DNA of 64,000 nt from Larix kaempferi (GCA_027924585.1 BSBM01000151.1:11069501-11133500), one strand, 5' to 3'; shown: positions 22,182 to 33,829, numbered from the stretch's first letter. Made by a program: numbers and translations. Notes: generated from the letters alone by a model not told the origin.

Positions 22182-22887
22182 TGTTAGGATATCTCATCAT
22201 TCACTTATGTACTTTGCATGCATTTTGCATGCATACATGCATTGCATGCATTTGCATGTTCCCCAGTCATCAGTATGGTACCTCCAGCACCTAGTCCTTA
22301 GTCGCCCAGCACTCGGGAGCTACTTTCCACTCAATTTAAGCCCTCTTAGCCTATCATGCGCCCAGTTTTCAGCTTCCACTGAAGAAGGGCGCCTTTCTCA
22401 CCTACCAGTCCAGTTACACTTCAGTTATCACTCTGATTTACCTCTGATTGACCCATAACTAATGTTATCACTCCGATTGACCTCCAATGAGACATGACTG
22501 ATAGTTCTGAGTGCAGTTAAGCCCTCATGCGCCCTCCACTGAGCCTCCATCCCTATATTAGTTCCACTTACAATCAGTTACACTTATTAGACTCAGTTAG
22601 AATCAGTTTGACACATGTTTGACAATGACTTGTGCATTGATGACCACCACTAATTGATGATGAGGACTCCTAGTTGGAGCCAAGCTATACCATTCAGTTA
22701 ATACGAATGACCTCCTTGGTTAATTTGAATTTCTCACTCATTGTGACAGTATTGTATTGTATTTTCACCCTTATTGGGATTATATAGCACTGATGCATGC
22801 TTTTGCACAGTTTACACCATATTTTCCGAGTTTCATCTATTGTGATTGATTTACTTGTTCATTAGATCTGTTGTGACTAATTTTACA
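22182..22887 (+). repeat. 3' LTR of copia element 1
   Basis: The 706-bp LTR matches 15640-16323 with substitutions and small indels. It ends TTTTACA, followed by the GTGAT target duplication. Confidence 0.93.
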
Positions 22888-22942
22888 GTGATATTAATTG
22901 AGACTATATATACAAACAATAACGTGATAAATTTATATTTAC

Positions 22943-23220
22943 CTGTGATTCACCTTCCCTTTCCCCCAATGTGCTTAATAAGCTATACGACACCTCTAGA
23001 AACCTTAAATTCTTCATTGAGACCTAGGATGGCAAGGAAGAGTGGGGGCATTTTCTCCAATAGAGCCAGGTGATATTAGTTAACTTTCAATATCAAGAAT
23101 TCGCAACCTCTTCAAAATGTGTTGTTCCCAAAGAGTATGGTCAATATCAATAACACCAAACATATCATCATAGTTATATTCACCTTGAAACATTTGAATT
23201 CTCCACATGGATTTCCCTAT
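22943..23220 (-). pseudogene. NLR-type pseudogene copy 1, upstream exon
   Basis: On the minus strand this exon ends EGESQ at a CACAG|GTAAAT donor (last exon base 22943). The homologous exon at 63598 ends EGEPQ at the same donor. The intron runs from 22942 to 15541. Without the copia element it would be about 150 bp, close to the 125-bp intron of copy 2. Farther upstream, near 23060-23210, one frame reads like the start of an LRR region (LWEQHILKRLRILDIES), with stops between. The assignment rests on the shared splice structure; no NB-ARC motif is visible. Confidence 0.6.
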
Positions 23221-23660
23221 CCATTATCAAAAAATAGTTTTTAAATACTTGTTCATTAAAAAATTAATACAAAAATTTTGAATGATTGAACACTTACAGA
23301 TGAATGTTTTTGGTTGGTGCAACAAATCATCCACAAAGGATTACGTATGGTTGGTTGGAAATTTACTTGTTACTGGCCAATTTCCTTGGACCAACTTGTT
23401 AAAAGAGAAGTGTTCCATCTCTATATTGAATTCTTATTTATAATGATGTAGTTAAATTATGTTTTTCTTATGTGCAAATTTGAATGGAATTCATGAATGG
23501 ATGATGTTGCATGCTATATTTGTTGAAATATCTAGATGCATGTTTCTATACATATTTGAACAACCTTAGAATTATTAGGTTCAACTATTTGTTATGCATT
23601 CAATTTCGGTTGTGAAAGGTATGGACAATTCGAGTTAAGAATGTATGATAGTGTGGCCAC

Positions 23661-23927
23661 ATGCCAAATACCATGATTGAGAACATCCCTTCTAAGTCTT
23701 CAATCCCTAGTGTTCGAGGTACATTCAAAGCCCTTGGGCTTGTTTATCATCCAATGTCTAAGCCCATTACCAAATTTGAAGTGATAGTTTCAAATGGAGG
23801 ACAATTTGGCCTTTGTTATTTTTGTTTTGAATGGGGTTCTATCTTTCAAGGAGACTTTATGGTCTATCAAGGCCTTTCAAAATTTGTTCTTTTGAAGAGG
23901 ACAGATGATCAGTATCTAGTCCTTTAA
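23661..23927 (+). CDS. Unrecognised open frame, possible F-box-associated fragment
   Basis: Eighty-eight codons start MPNTMIENIPSK. The segment LGLVYHPMSKPITKFEVIV followed by CFEWGSIFQGDF has a faint look of an F-box-associated domain. There is no F-box or partner exon. The frame ends where a degenerate repeat tract begins. It is more likely a relic or chance frame than a gene. Confidence 0.2.
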   Translation: MPNTMIENIPSKSSIPSVRGTFKALGLVYHPMSKPITKFEVIVSNGGQFGLCYFCFEWGSIFQGDFMVYQGLSKFVLLKRTDDQYLVL

Positions 23928-23929
23928 AA

Positions 23930-24270
23930 ATAAGTACTTTTGAAGAGGCTTAATGGCTTTTCTATTGGGTGAATTTTCAAAAGATATAGTTTCAAATAGA
24001 CCCAATGGATTTTCCATAAGGTGAATCCTTTGAATGATATCATTTCAAAGAGGCTCCATAATTTATTGGGTCCTTAAAAGGATATTATTTCAAAAGAGGG
24101 CCAATAGCTTTTTCCATCAAGCGAATCCTTCAAAAGAGGTTCGAACTTTTGAAGAGGCCTAATTGTTTATTAAGACCTTTCAAAAGGTATTCCTTCAAAG
24201 AGGCTTGATTGTCCACTGGGGATTTCAAAGGATATTCTTTCAAAGAGACCTAACGGGCCTAGCTTTCAAA
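23930..24270. repeat. Degenerate tandem repeats rich in TTTCAAAGAGGC
   Basis: Several imperfect units, tens of bases each, share TTTCAAAGAGGC, AATGGCTTTT and GGTGAATCCTT-like words. The units have drifted strongly. No frame is open through them. Confidence 0.65.
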
Positions 24271-26396
24271 GTATGGACCAAAGTGAATCTTTGGATAAAG
24301 TTTGACGAGTTTTTCAAACAATAGTCAATAGAAAGATGTGTATGAATTAGTTTGAATGAGCTAACATAAGGTCATTAGAAGGAGAAAGTACATTGAGGAT
24401 TCCAAAAGGATCCAAATCAATAAAAAAAGACTCAAAATTTCCATTCCCAAATTATTTCATTATAAAAACCATTGGATAAATCAAATTTGATAAAACAAAG
24501 TTAATCTAAATAAATATTAATCATTATTCCTATCATAATTCAATTCAATATTTTTCTAGAAGGTTAACATTTTTTAAATTTAATTATAATCAATATAAAA
24601 TATAACTATTATTCACAATATTAAAATACATTCTAAAACACTAATTTGTTTTTTCCAAACTTAATTATAATTAATAAAACATATAATTATTATATTCACA
24701 ATATTAATATTTTTAAACTTAATTATAATCCATATAAATTATAATTATTATATTCACAATATTAAAATACATTTTAAAACACTAATTTGTTTTTTCAAAC
24801 TTAATTATAATTAATAAAACATGTATTTATTATATTCACAATATTAAGTTATATGTATGTATAAAATATAACATATAAATTATTATTATATTGACACAAT
24901 ATTATGTATATGTAAAATTAAACTTAAAATATTCAAAATATTAATATATTTGTAATTAACATATTTATGTCACTTAAAATTAAGTAGGTGAAGATAGATA
25001 AATCAATGAATACATTAGAGGAGATGTAAATCTACAAATCTACATCTAGTTCTATGAATTGAGATGTGTATGTCTTAATCAAATCACCATTTATGAAAGT
25101 CAAAAGTAAGATATTGTATTGCAATAAAAAACAAGATAAATAGCAGTAAAACTGCTTGTGGGAGAGGCCTCTGCTAAAAGGAAAGGAATTAACTGTGAGT
25201 GAACACGAGATAGATTAGAAAACATTTAATAGCAATATTTTCAATTAGTTTTCATGTTGGAAGGCTATTAGGTCTCGTTTCCATATTGGTCATTGCCTTA
25301 AGGTAGTTGAGAAAACTGTGCAAAGATTTAGAAAAAAATTGGAAACTTATTATTTGTTTTCAATCTCCATGTTGGTCAACCAACAAGAAAGTAGCGTAGA
25401 GAATATAATTAAAATAGTAACAAAACTCCTTGGAGAGCCAATTATTTGGGAAAACATTGGATTCAATAACAACCAATTATTTGGGAAAACATTGGATTCC
25501 ATGCAATGTCAATTATTTTCCCAGCATTGGCTTCCACTCAGTGAAGTTTTAATTTTTATTTATTTATTTAGTTATTTGTTAACATATTGACTTTTATTTC
25601 ATATCAATTATTTGCTTCCATGGTTTGCCAAAACATTGGCCTGCTTTCAATGAAGTTTAAATATTTTATTTAATTATTAGGATGCTAAAACATTGGTTTC
25701 GATTTAGTAATTTTTAATATTTTAATTAATTATGTTTGAAAACATCAGTGGAAATTTTATATTTTAATTAATTATGTATGAAAATATTACTTTCATTTAA
25801 TAAAATTTTAATATTTTGTCAAACCATTATTTTTTATTTAATAAATTTAAATAATTTATAATAATATTTTGTCAAAACATTAATTTTCATTTGATAAAAT
25901 TTAATGTTTATTAACATAATTTTTTATTGTAAATTATGTATTGAACAAGAGTATATATATTTTAATGATAAAAAAATGAAATAAATTAATTATAAGTCTT
26001 AATGTAAAAGGCCCCTTTCACAAATGAAGAAAAAAATAGTACCACATAGCATAATTAGTATATAAAATCTTATTTATTCAATGCAATGGTAGCCAATTGC
26101 GTAAATAAATTCAAAATGGAAAATGATTGCATATATTTACAAGTTGATACAGTCAATTTTGATAATCATTTTAAGAGAAAAGTCGTTGACTTAAAGATAA
26201 GTAAAGCATAATTACAAGCATAATTACCATTTAAAATAAGAGGATTTTTCTATAAATTCCTAAGGCATAATTACAAGCATAATTGCTATAGTAAATATGG
26301 TTCTGCTGCAACGCCATTGCTTCTATATCATTGGTATATGGAAAAACAGCCTGCACCCTTTTAAGATAAAACAAAGTTGGAACCATAAATTGTTTT
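24271..26396. other. AT-rich intergenic DNA with local duplications
   Basis: No gene is seen. At 24540-24960, AT-rich units containing TTAATTATAATTAATAAAAC recur several times. At about 25436-25510 a block CCAATTATTTGGGAAAACATT is present twice in tandem. The right end is the target of copia element 2, with GATCA at 26397-26401. Confidence 0.55.
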
Positions 26397-26401
26397 GATC
26401 A

Positions 26402-27469
26402 TGAAGGGAAAGAGGGGCACCGTGCAGCAAACAAATTTAATTGGGCAGTAGATGGATACCAACTTTTTCTTTTCTTCAAACTTTGTAGATCATACAAAAT
26501 GGAACTTCAATTTATCTTCGCGGAATACTTTTTCACTCGGAAGTAACTTCGCAGTTTTAACTGCGCGGCAATTAACTTTTACTTCGCGGCATTCACTTCG
26601 CGACAAGTAACTCCACGACATTCACTTCGTAGCAAGTAACTGCGCGTAAATCACTTCGCAACAAGTAACTGTGCGGCAATCACTTCGCAGCAAGTAACTG
26701 CGTGATTTCGACTTTTCACTTCGCGGTGAACTTGAGAGTGATGCGAAGTTAATCTGGCCGCAATACTTTACTTCACGGACTTCACAAACACTTCGCAGCA
26801 TGCTTAACCAAACTTTTCATAAGATGCATAACAACTAAAATTATCTAAGGCGAAGTTACTCAATGTTAATTTAGAACATTCACTGCGGTGAACTATTTGG
26901 AAATCTTGATTTCTTTTACTGCGAGTAAATGTAAACACAATTCACGCGAGTAAAACTGGAGATGATGTGCGACTTGCAAAATACAACATTCTTGACAATA
27001 AACCCTAAAACATAGACTTATATATTTACCATAGTAAACTGCGCAGCTCCTCAATACATGGAAATGAGTTTCACTGCATTCTTTTACATTCACAGAGCCT
27101 GGGCTCAAAACTTCATGGATCTTCACTTCTATATTTTCCTTCTTCACATCTCTCACTGAGATTTAAACTATGACATTCTATTTATAGAATTTCAACCAAC
27201 TGACTTCAGAACGCTCCACTTGGGAACTACAGTATTGCATTAAAGACTGAAATAAATTCTTACCTAAGATTTCTTGACTTGCGAACTATTAACGCGTTTA
27301 CATAAATGTAAACATGACGCGCGCAAGATTGGATGGGAACTATCTGACAGACTGACACTGCGGACTGCGCGCTGACACAAAACGATTGACAGGATTGACT
27401 GACGGGGTTTCTAACAGAGCGGCGCGGTACTTGTTATGTGATCAGCTCATTAATTAGATATTTCCAACA
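26402..27469 (-). repeat. 3' LTR of copia element 2
   Basis: The 1068-bp LTR contains a tandem array at about 26560-26720 with units of roughly 26-28 bp sharing CACTTCGCAGCAAGTAACTG. The outer end borders the GATCA target site. Confidence 0.93.
26560..26720. repeat. Tandem repeats inside the copia element 2 LTR
   Basis: Five or six imperfect units share CACTTCGC, a few variable bases, then AAGTAACTGCGC. The other LTR has the same array at about 33000-33130 with fewer bases. Repeats in this part of an LTR often carry enhancer sites; that role is inferred. Confidence 0.8.
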
Positions 27470-27478
27470 CTCCCCCTT
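27470..27478 (-). other. Polypurine tract of copia element 2
   Basis: The minus strand reads AAGGGGGAG directly before the 3' LTR start, at the expected plus-strand primer position. Confidence 0.85.
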
Positions 27479-27536
27479 AATTATGAGCGGATGGGGATCA
27501 TCAAACAAAAATACAATATTACAAAATATTTTAGAG

Positions 27537-28742
27537 CTAAAGCATGCTATGTTCATGACTAAGTTCACTGCGTAGAACTTTCATTCCCAAACAACTTCGC
27601 AGATACTGAAATGGGTCTTTTACCAATGGTTTGGTAAAGATGTCTGCTACCTGATTTTCAGACCTACAAAATTCTAAACAAATTTCTTTGTTGTTTATCA
27701 ATTCTCTGATGAAGTGATACCTTGTGTCGATGTGCTTAGTTCTTTTGTGGTAGACATGATTCTTTGACAGTGCGATAGCTAAATTGTTGTCACAGTAAAT
27801 GACTGTAGGTTATTGCTGATGTTGCGACAGATCACTCAACATCGTTCGCATCCAAACTGCTTGACATGCAGTGCTTGTAGCTATAACATACTCTGCTTCT
27901 GCTGAAGAAAGAGTTACTATGGGCTGTTTCTTTGACACCCGTGATACAACACCTGTTCCTATATGAAATGTATTCCCAGATGTGCTTTTTCTGTCATCTA
28001 TGCTGCCTCCATTGTAACTGTCAGTGTATCCAATGAGTTTCAAATTTTCTGAGGTGGAATATAGAATACCAAAGTCTCTTGCTCCACTTACATACCTCAT
28101 AATTCTTTTACCTGCTTACTAATGCAATTCTTTTGGTGACTCCATGAATCTTGAGATTAAGCTGACTCCATACATGATGTCTGGCCTTGTTGTTGTAAGA
28201 TACATAAGGCTGCCAACAAGCCTTTTAAACAGTATAGGATCTACATTGGATCTATCATCATCCTTGCTTAATTTCAAACCTGTTATCATTGGTGTTGGAG
28301 CTGTTTTTTTATTTAACATCTTAAACCTTTTCAATACATCACTAGCATTCTTTGACTGAGATATAAATATCCCATTTTCAGACTGTTGAACTTCAATGCT
28401 CAGAAAATATTTCATAAGGCCCAAATTTGTCATTTCAAATTCACTTTCCATGACTGTTCTAAATTATTTTATGACAAAATCACCAGTAAATATTAAATCA
28501 TCTACATACAAGCAGATGATTAGATTATTACCTTGTTGATTGATTTTTGTATACAGCGTTGGCTCACATTCACTTCTGTGAAATCCATTCTGAATGAGGT
28601 ATGAGTCAATGCGATTGTACCAAGATCGTGGAGCTTGCTTCAAACCATATAAAGCCTTCTTCAGTCTGTATACTCTGTCCCTGTTCTGGAACTTCATAGC
28701 CTTGTGGTTACTCCACGTATACTTCTTCCTCCAAATAACCAT
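27537..28742 (-). pseudogene. pol: Copia element 2 RT C-terminal half and RNase H
   Basis: Motifs on the minus strand: YRLKKALYGLKQAPRSWY, the catalytic CLYVDDLIFTG, then RNase H with GYTDSYNGGS, KKQPIVTLSSAEAEYV and, after a stop at 27810-27812, YCDNNLAIAL through KHIDTRYHFIR and ADIFTKPL. The last of these ends at TAG 27537. Unlike copia element 1, the RNase H C-terminus is present. This block is in a different frame from the upstream RT part, so a frameshift lies near 28710-28740. Further stops occur near 28119 and 28464. Confidence 0.9.
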
Positions 28743-29349
28743 TCAGGAATGCGGACTTGACATCAATTTGATAAACATGCCATTTCTTTTGTGCTGCGAT
28801 GGCCAAAACTGTTCTGATAGTGTCCATGCGAGCTACAGGTGCAAAAGTTTCATTGAAGTCGACACCAGGTTGCTGCGTGAAACCTCTTGCTACCAATGTT
28901 TCCTTGTGCTTCTACACATTTCCTTCAGCATCTTGCTTGGTCTTATAAATCCATTTGACGCTTATGACATCCTTGTCTTTAGGAACATCAACTAGTTTTC
29001 ATGTTTGATTCTTCTCTATGCATTCTATTTCTTCATTTATGGCTTGTGCCCATAATTCATCTTCAACTGCTTCTTCATATGTTAGAGGATCATTAATTTG
29101 AGAAAATAATGTAAAACAAGAGAATGAATTTGGTGTACCAGCCTCATATATCTCACGCAGACTTCTTGTCCTTGGCGGAGTTGCTGGTGTCGAACTGCGT
29201 GAACTGCTTGATGGAGTTTGTTGCTCACTTGGAGTGCTTGTCGGAGTTGCTGCGACTTGTGTCGGAGTTGCTTGTGCTGAACCATGCTGCGTAGTCCTTG
29301 GAATAGGCGGTGCTGTGAAGTTCTGATTTATATGCAGAGTATTAACCAC
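28708..29349 (-). pseudogene. pol: Copia element 2 linker and RT N-terminal half
   Basis: A Ser/Thr/Pro-rich linker (TPTSTPSEQQTPSSSS) is followed by the first RT motifs EEAVEDELWAQAINEE, then TGA at 28999-29001 where relatives have Trp. After further stops come [23 protein letters not shown] and [19 protein letters not shown]. The frame is shared with integrase and lost to a frameshift before the next RT block. Confidence 0.88.
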
Positions 29350-30582
29350 GTCTTTTGCGATGTCATCATGTTAAACATGTGACACGATTTTCACATTTTT
29401 CTCTATCATTCTATCCCATGCTTCATTTTCCACAAACTGAACATCGCGACTGATAATTACTTTTCTTGCGACAGGGTCATACAACTTGTATGCTTTTGTG
29501 TCTTCAGAATATCCAATAAAGATACATTTCTATCCTTTATTGTATAATTTTCTTCTTAGCTCATCTGGAACATGTGCATATGCTACACAACCAAAAACTT
29601 TTAAATGCGAAACACTATGTTTCATACCTGTCCATGATTCCTGCGGAACTTTGTTCTTCACACTCTTTGTCGGACATCGATTCATGATGTATACTGCAGT
29701 TGCCACTGCTTCAACCCAGTATTCAGTTGACAGATGCGCGGCTACCAACATACTGCACGCCATCTCCATGATGGTTCTGTTTTTCCTCTCCGCGATACCA
29801 TTCTGCTGCGGTGTATACCACGCAGTGAACTGCTTCTGTATGCCATGATTCTTGCAAAAATTTAAGAAATCATTTGAGACATACTCACCACCTCTATCTG
29901 TTCTCAATATCTTGATGCTGTAACCACTCTGCTTTTCCACGAGTGCCTTGAACTGCTGAAAACAATCAAATGCATCAAATTTATGCTTTAGAAAATAAAA
30001 CCATGTCTTTCTTGTGAAATCATCTATAAATGTGATAAGATAAGTGCATCCTCCCATGGATGGTGTTTGCATCGGTCCAAAAATATCAGAATGCACAATT
30101 TCAAGTGGTGCGCGAGCTCTGTATGACTTTCCGACTGGAAAAGTCTCTCTATGCTGCTTTCCAAAGATACAACCTTCACAAATTCTCTCGAGTTTTTCAA
30201 TAAATGGCAATCCTTTCACCATATCCTTCATGTGCAGTAGCTTTAGCCCACCAAAGTTCAGATGTCCAAATCTGAAATGCCATAACCAGGATTCATCCTT
30301 CATTTCTGTTTGAAACACAGCTTGCATTGTGTTGCCTTTTTCTTCCTCGTTGCTGCGAACTTCTGCTCCTTTGCTTTTTGTCTTGAACGCAGCTTCAGAA
30401 TTTTCTTTTTGAATTTCATGAACAACATGAGTATTTTTACCTTTGATGATTGGTGTTATCCTCAAAGGAAACAAGCGATTGCTTGTCATCTGTACTTCGG
30501 CTATTAACCGATTGCTTGGGTATAGATCTTTGATCACACAGTGCTTCCCAATCATATGAACTCTGTAACCTTTTTCCATCAT
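29350..30582 (-). pseudogene. pol: Copia element 2 integrase
   Basis: The minus-strand frame shows the GAG-pre-integrase zinc region (WLWHFRFGHLNFGG, CEGCIFGKQH). The integrase core follows with HSDIFGPM, RTDRGGEYVS and NGIAERKNR, which supply the D, D and E. The C-terminal VFGCVAYAHVPDE is also present. TAG at 29530-29532 interrupts it, and the frame goes on with CIFIGYSEDTKAYKLYD. A further stop lies near 29372. All three catalytic residues are intact despite the stops. Confidence 0.9.
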
Positions 30583-30990
30583 CTATCCAATGCTCATCAT
30601 ATTATGCTTCAAGCCTTGAACATAATACACATCAGGCATAAATTTATGCTCCTCCTGTTTTGTTAGAATATCAACAGTACCCTTACCCAAAACAGTGACT
30701 TGGATATTGTTTCCAAGTGTGACATCAGTTTGAACTGTTTTATCTAAGCTAGAAAATAAACTTAAATTACCAGTCATATGATTGCTACAGCCCGAGTCTA
30801 AATACCATATGTCATTTGGACTTTCTTGGATGGCATTGCATTCCAGCGATGATGCGCATGCCAAGAAGAGTGAACTGTTCACAGTGCTGTTGTTGCTTGA
30901 CTGAGTTTCACCTTGCTTTCCTTGGTCACACTGCTTCTTCCTGCATTCATATGTGAAGTGTCCATACCTCTTATAGTAATGACATTGAAT
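30583..30990 (-). pseudogene. pol: Copia element 2 zinc knuckle and protease
   Basis: The degraded zinc knuckle near 30990-30935 reads CHYYKRYGHFTYEC: the second Cys of CX2CX4HX4C is Tyr. The protease follows with WYLDSGCSNHMTG near 30800. TAG at 30583-30585 separates it from integrase at a point where relatives have Gln. Otherwise the frame is the same as integrase. Confidence 0.87.
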
Positions 30991-31101
30991 TTTTTATTTA
31001 TCATACCTTTGTCCACTTGGCTGATTGGGGGTTTGATTCTAGCCTCTTCCTGCAACATGTGCAGGACTGCTGCTGCGACCTCCTTTGAATGAAATTCATC
31101 A

Positions 31102-32050
31102 TTAGAGAGATTTTGAGGTCAAAAAAGGGCCTCCTAAGAGATGTACTACAAAAATATGAGATATATTAAAATATTATGAATTGGGGGTTTTATGGGGTAG
31201 GTATATATGACAAGTCACCTCCCACACTATTTTCTATGCACAATATAAATAACCATGGTTGAGTTACTTTTCAAAATTCACTAGAAATAAAATTAATAAA
31301 ATAAGACTACATTGATGTGACTAAGATTCATTGTAAATTCCCAAAAATGTATTGTCCTTTAACATTTATTTGTCTTGAACTTGCAAATGAAATTAAATAA
31401 TAAAAAACATTTTTAAGAATTTTTTTTTAATTTTATGTTGACTTTTTATATTTAGTACTTTTCTCATGAATTTAATAATGTAATTTAATTGAGAATTTAT
31501 TTACATGTAAAATGTCAATAATATTATTATAATCCACATTTCATTATTATTATTATTATTATTATTATTTATTAAATCTATTATTATTCTTTATTAGTTT
31601 GACATTATGTTATTAAATAGAATGGAGTGAATATATAATTTAAAATTAAAAACATAAAAATGATAATATATTATTTTATAAAAAAATGTGAAAGGACTTT
31701 CTTTATGAATTAAGAGTACTTCACTTGAAAATGACAATAATATTATTTTATGTGAAAGTGTGAAAAGACATTCATTATGAGTACTTTACTTGAAAATGAC
31801 AATAATATTATTTTATGAAAAGACTATCATTATGAGTACTTTACTTTATGACTTAAAAGTACTTACACCACTACCTTGGTTAACTATGTGTTTTCATCCA
31901 CCATAGAAAATTTGACAAATAAGCATTCTTAACTCATGCAATGCCACCTCACCAAGGGGGATGATGTCATCTATTAGAATGTGATTGGTTGTATTTTATA
32001 GTACATTTTCTTTGTTTTGAGGCCCTTTTTTGACCTCAAAATTTCTCTAA
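31102..32050. mobile_element. 949-bp TIR element (non-autonomous DNA transposon)
   Basis: The ends are 32-bp inverted repeats, 31102-31133 and 32019-32050, differing at one base (left TTAGAGAGATTTTGAGGTC...; right complement TTAGAGAAATTTTGAGGTC...). The interior is AT-rich, has no transposase, contains an (ATT)n run near 31540-31570, and holds tandem units at about 31700-31850 sharing GAAAATGACAATAATATTATTTT. It splits the gag of copia element 2. A target duplication is not clear: a TA at each end would suit a Tc1/mariner type, but TTA/TAA inside the repeats is also possible. The superfamily is left open. Confidence 0.85.
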
Positions 32051-32760
32051 TGTCCTCTACCTCTAGAGTTTGATCTTCCTCTGCCTCTACTGCAACTTAT
32101 GGATGACTGTGCTGCGAACGCACCTTCCAGTGTTGTGTCAGAACCGCTGATTCTATGTTCATGATTGAGTAATGAGGCTTGCAACTCATCAATAGTAAAT
32201 ATGGACATATCTTTGTTTTCCTCTAGGGTCACCACCACAGATTCAAATTTCTTTGGCAGAACTCTAAGAACTTTTTCAACAACTCTTTGGTCAGTTAGAA
32301 TTTCTCCATGAGACTTTATTTGATTAACTAGACCAATTACACGAGTATAGAATGAGTCTACTGACTTTATATTTTTCATTGACAGGGATTCAAACTCCCT
32401 TCTAAGAATTTGAAGTTTTGCAGTCTTTACCTTGTTGAAACTTTGATATGTCGTTTCCAACGTATCCCATGCTTCCTTTGCTGACTTCGCTGCTGCAACT
32501 CTTGGGAGTATTGATTCATGTGTCGCTTGATGTATGTGGAACAACGCCTTTCCATCTTTCTTGCTATGTTCCCTCAGAACATCCTTCTTAGCTTGTGTGA
32601 GATTGTTGTATGCTGCTGCATCTGCTGGTTCTGCATAACCAGTCTGGACTATGTCCCACACATCTTGACCTCTAAACAAAGCCTTCATAGTTAGAGACCA
32701 ATATTCATAATTTTTACCAGTAAATATTGGGGTTTGCAGATTACCAGAAGTGGAAGCCAT
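32051..32760 (-). pseudogene. gag: Copia element 2 gag (UBN2-type), cut by the TIR element
   Basis: ATG 32758-32760 begins MASTSGNLQTPIFTG. The open frame upstream to 32850 runs into the LTR and is not used. The core motifs YEYWSLTMKALFRGQDVW, AKEAWDTLETTYQ, KILRREFESL-like LQILRREFESLSM and LPKKFESVVVTLEE define the copia gag fold. It ends in an Arg/Gly-rich tail (RGRGRSNSRGRG), where the TIR element begins. About 236 codons are open without a stop, the best preserved part of this element. Confidence 0.9.
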
Positions 32761-32810
32761 CCTTAACCTCTTTCCCTTTATGAATTGAATTCCTTCTTTC
32801 CGTAAACCTT

Positions 32811-32822
32811 GCTCTGATACCA
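32811..32822 (-). other. Primer-binding site of copia element 2
   Basis: The minus strand reads TGGTATCAGAGC two bases inside the 5' LTR, the initiator tRNA-Met type. Confidence 0.9.
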
Positions 32823-32824
32823 GA

Positions 32825-33824
32825 TGAAGGGAAAGAGGGGCACCGCGCAAACAAATTTAACTGCGTAGTAGATGGATACCAAATTTTTCTTTTCTTCAGA
32901 ATTCGCAGATCATACAAAATGGAACTTCAATTTATCTTCGCGGAATACTTTCCTCACTCAGAATTAACTTCACAGTTTTAACTGCGGGGTAATTAACTTT
33001 TACTTCGCGGCATTCACTTCGCGACAAGTAACTGCGCGGCATTCACTTCGCAGCAAGTAACTGCGCAGCAATCAATTCGCAGCAAGTAACTGCGTGGCAA
33101 TCACTTCGCAGCAGTAACTGTGCGATTGCGCGGTGAACTTCAGAGTGATGCGAAGTTAATCTGGCCGCAATACTTTATTTCGCGGACTTCACAAACACTT
33201 CGCAGCATTCTTAACCAAACTTTTCATAAGATGCATAACAACTAAAATTATCTAACGCAAAGTTACTCAATGTTAATTTAGAACATTCACTGCGGTGAAC
33301 TATTTGGAAATCTTGATTTCTTTTACTGCGGGTAAATGTAAACACAATTCACGCGAGTAAAACTGAAGATGATGTGTGACTTGAAAAATACAACATTCTT
33401 GAGAATAAACCATAAAACATAGACTTATATATTTACCATAGTAAACTGCGTAGCTCCTCAATACATGGAAATGAGTTTCACTGCGTTCTTTTACATTCAC
33501 AGAGATTTGAGATTTAAACTATGAGCTTCTATTTATAGAATTTCAACCAACCGACTTCAGAACGCTCCACTTGGGAACTACAGTATTGCATTAAAGACTA
33601 AAATAGGTTTCTTGATTTGTGAACTATTAACGCGTTTACATAAATGTAAACATGACGCGTGCAGGATTGGATGGGAACTATCTGACAGACTGACAGTGCA
33701 GACTGACTGACAGTGCGGACTGCGCGTTGACACAAAACCATTGACAGGGTTGATTGACGGGGTTTCTGACAGAGCGGCGTGGTACTTGTTACGCAATTAG
33801 CTCATTAATTAAATATTTCCAACA
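32825..33824 (-). repeat. 5' LTR of copia element 2
   Basis: The 1000-bp LTR is homologous to 26402-27469, with substitutions and several short deletions, including loss of repeat units near 33000-33130 and of a segment near 33500. The GATCA duplication follows at 33825-33829. Confidence 0.93.
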
Positions 33825-33829
33825 GATCA

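Larger units (their letters stand above)
15640..22887 (+). mobile_element. Ty1/copia element 1, complete with target duplication
   Basis: The element spans 7248 bp including a nested solo LTR (about 5.65 kb without it). The LTRs are 15640-16323 and 22182-22887, both TGTTAGGATATC...TTTTACA. The 5-bp target duplication GTGAT is present at 15635-15639 and 22888-22892. It has a tRNA-Met primer site, a G-rich polypurine tract, and gag-protease-integrase-RT-RNase H order. One frame runs through the whole coding region from 16716 to 22135, including across the 1602-bp nested insertion, with eleven stops and no frameshift seen. It sits in an intron of the copy-1 NLR pseudogene. Confidence 0.95.
26402..33824 (-). 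mobile_element. Ty1/copia element 2, complete with target duplication
   Basis: The 7423-bp element lies on the minus strand. The LTRs are 26402-27469 and 32825-33824, TGTTGGAAATA...TTCCCTTCA in element orientation. The GATCA target duplication is present at 26397-26401 and 33825-33829. The order on the minus strand is gag, zinc knuckle, protease, integrase, RT and RNase H. A 949-bp TIR element is inserted after gag. Coding is broken by stops and one frameshift in RT. The LTRs differ by many substitutions and indels, so it is not recent. Its sequence differs from copia element 1, so the two belong to different families. Confidence 0.95.
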
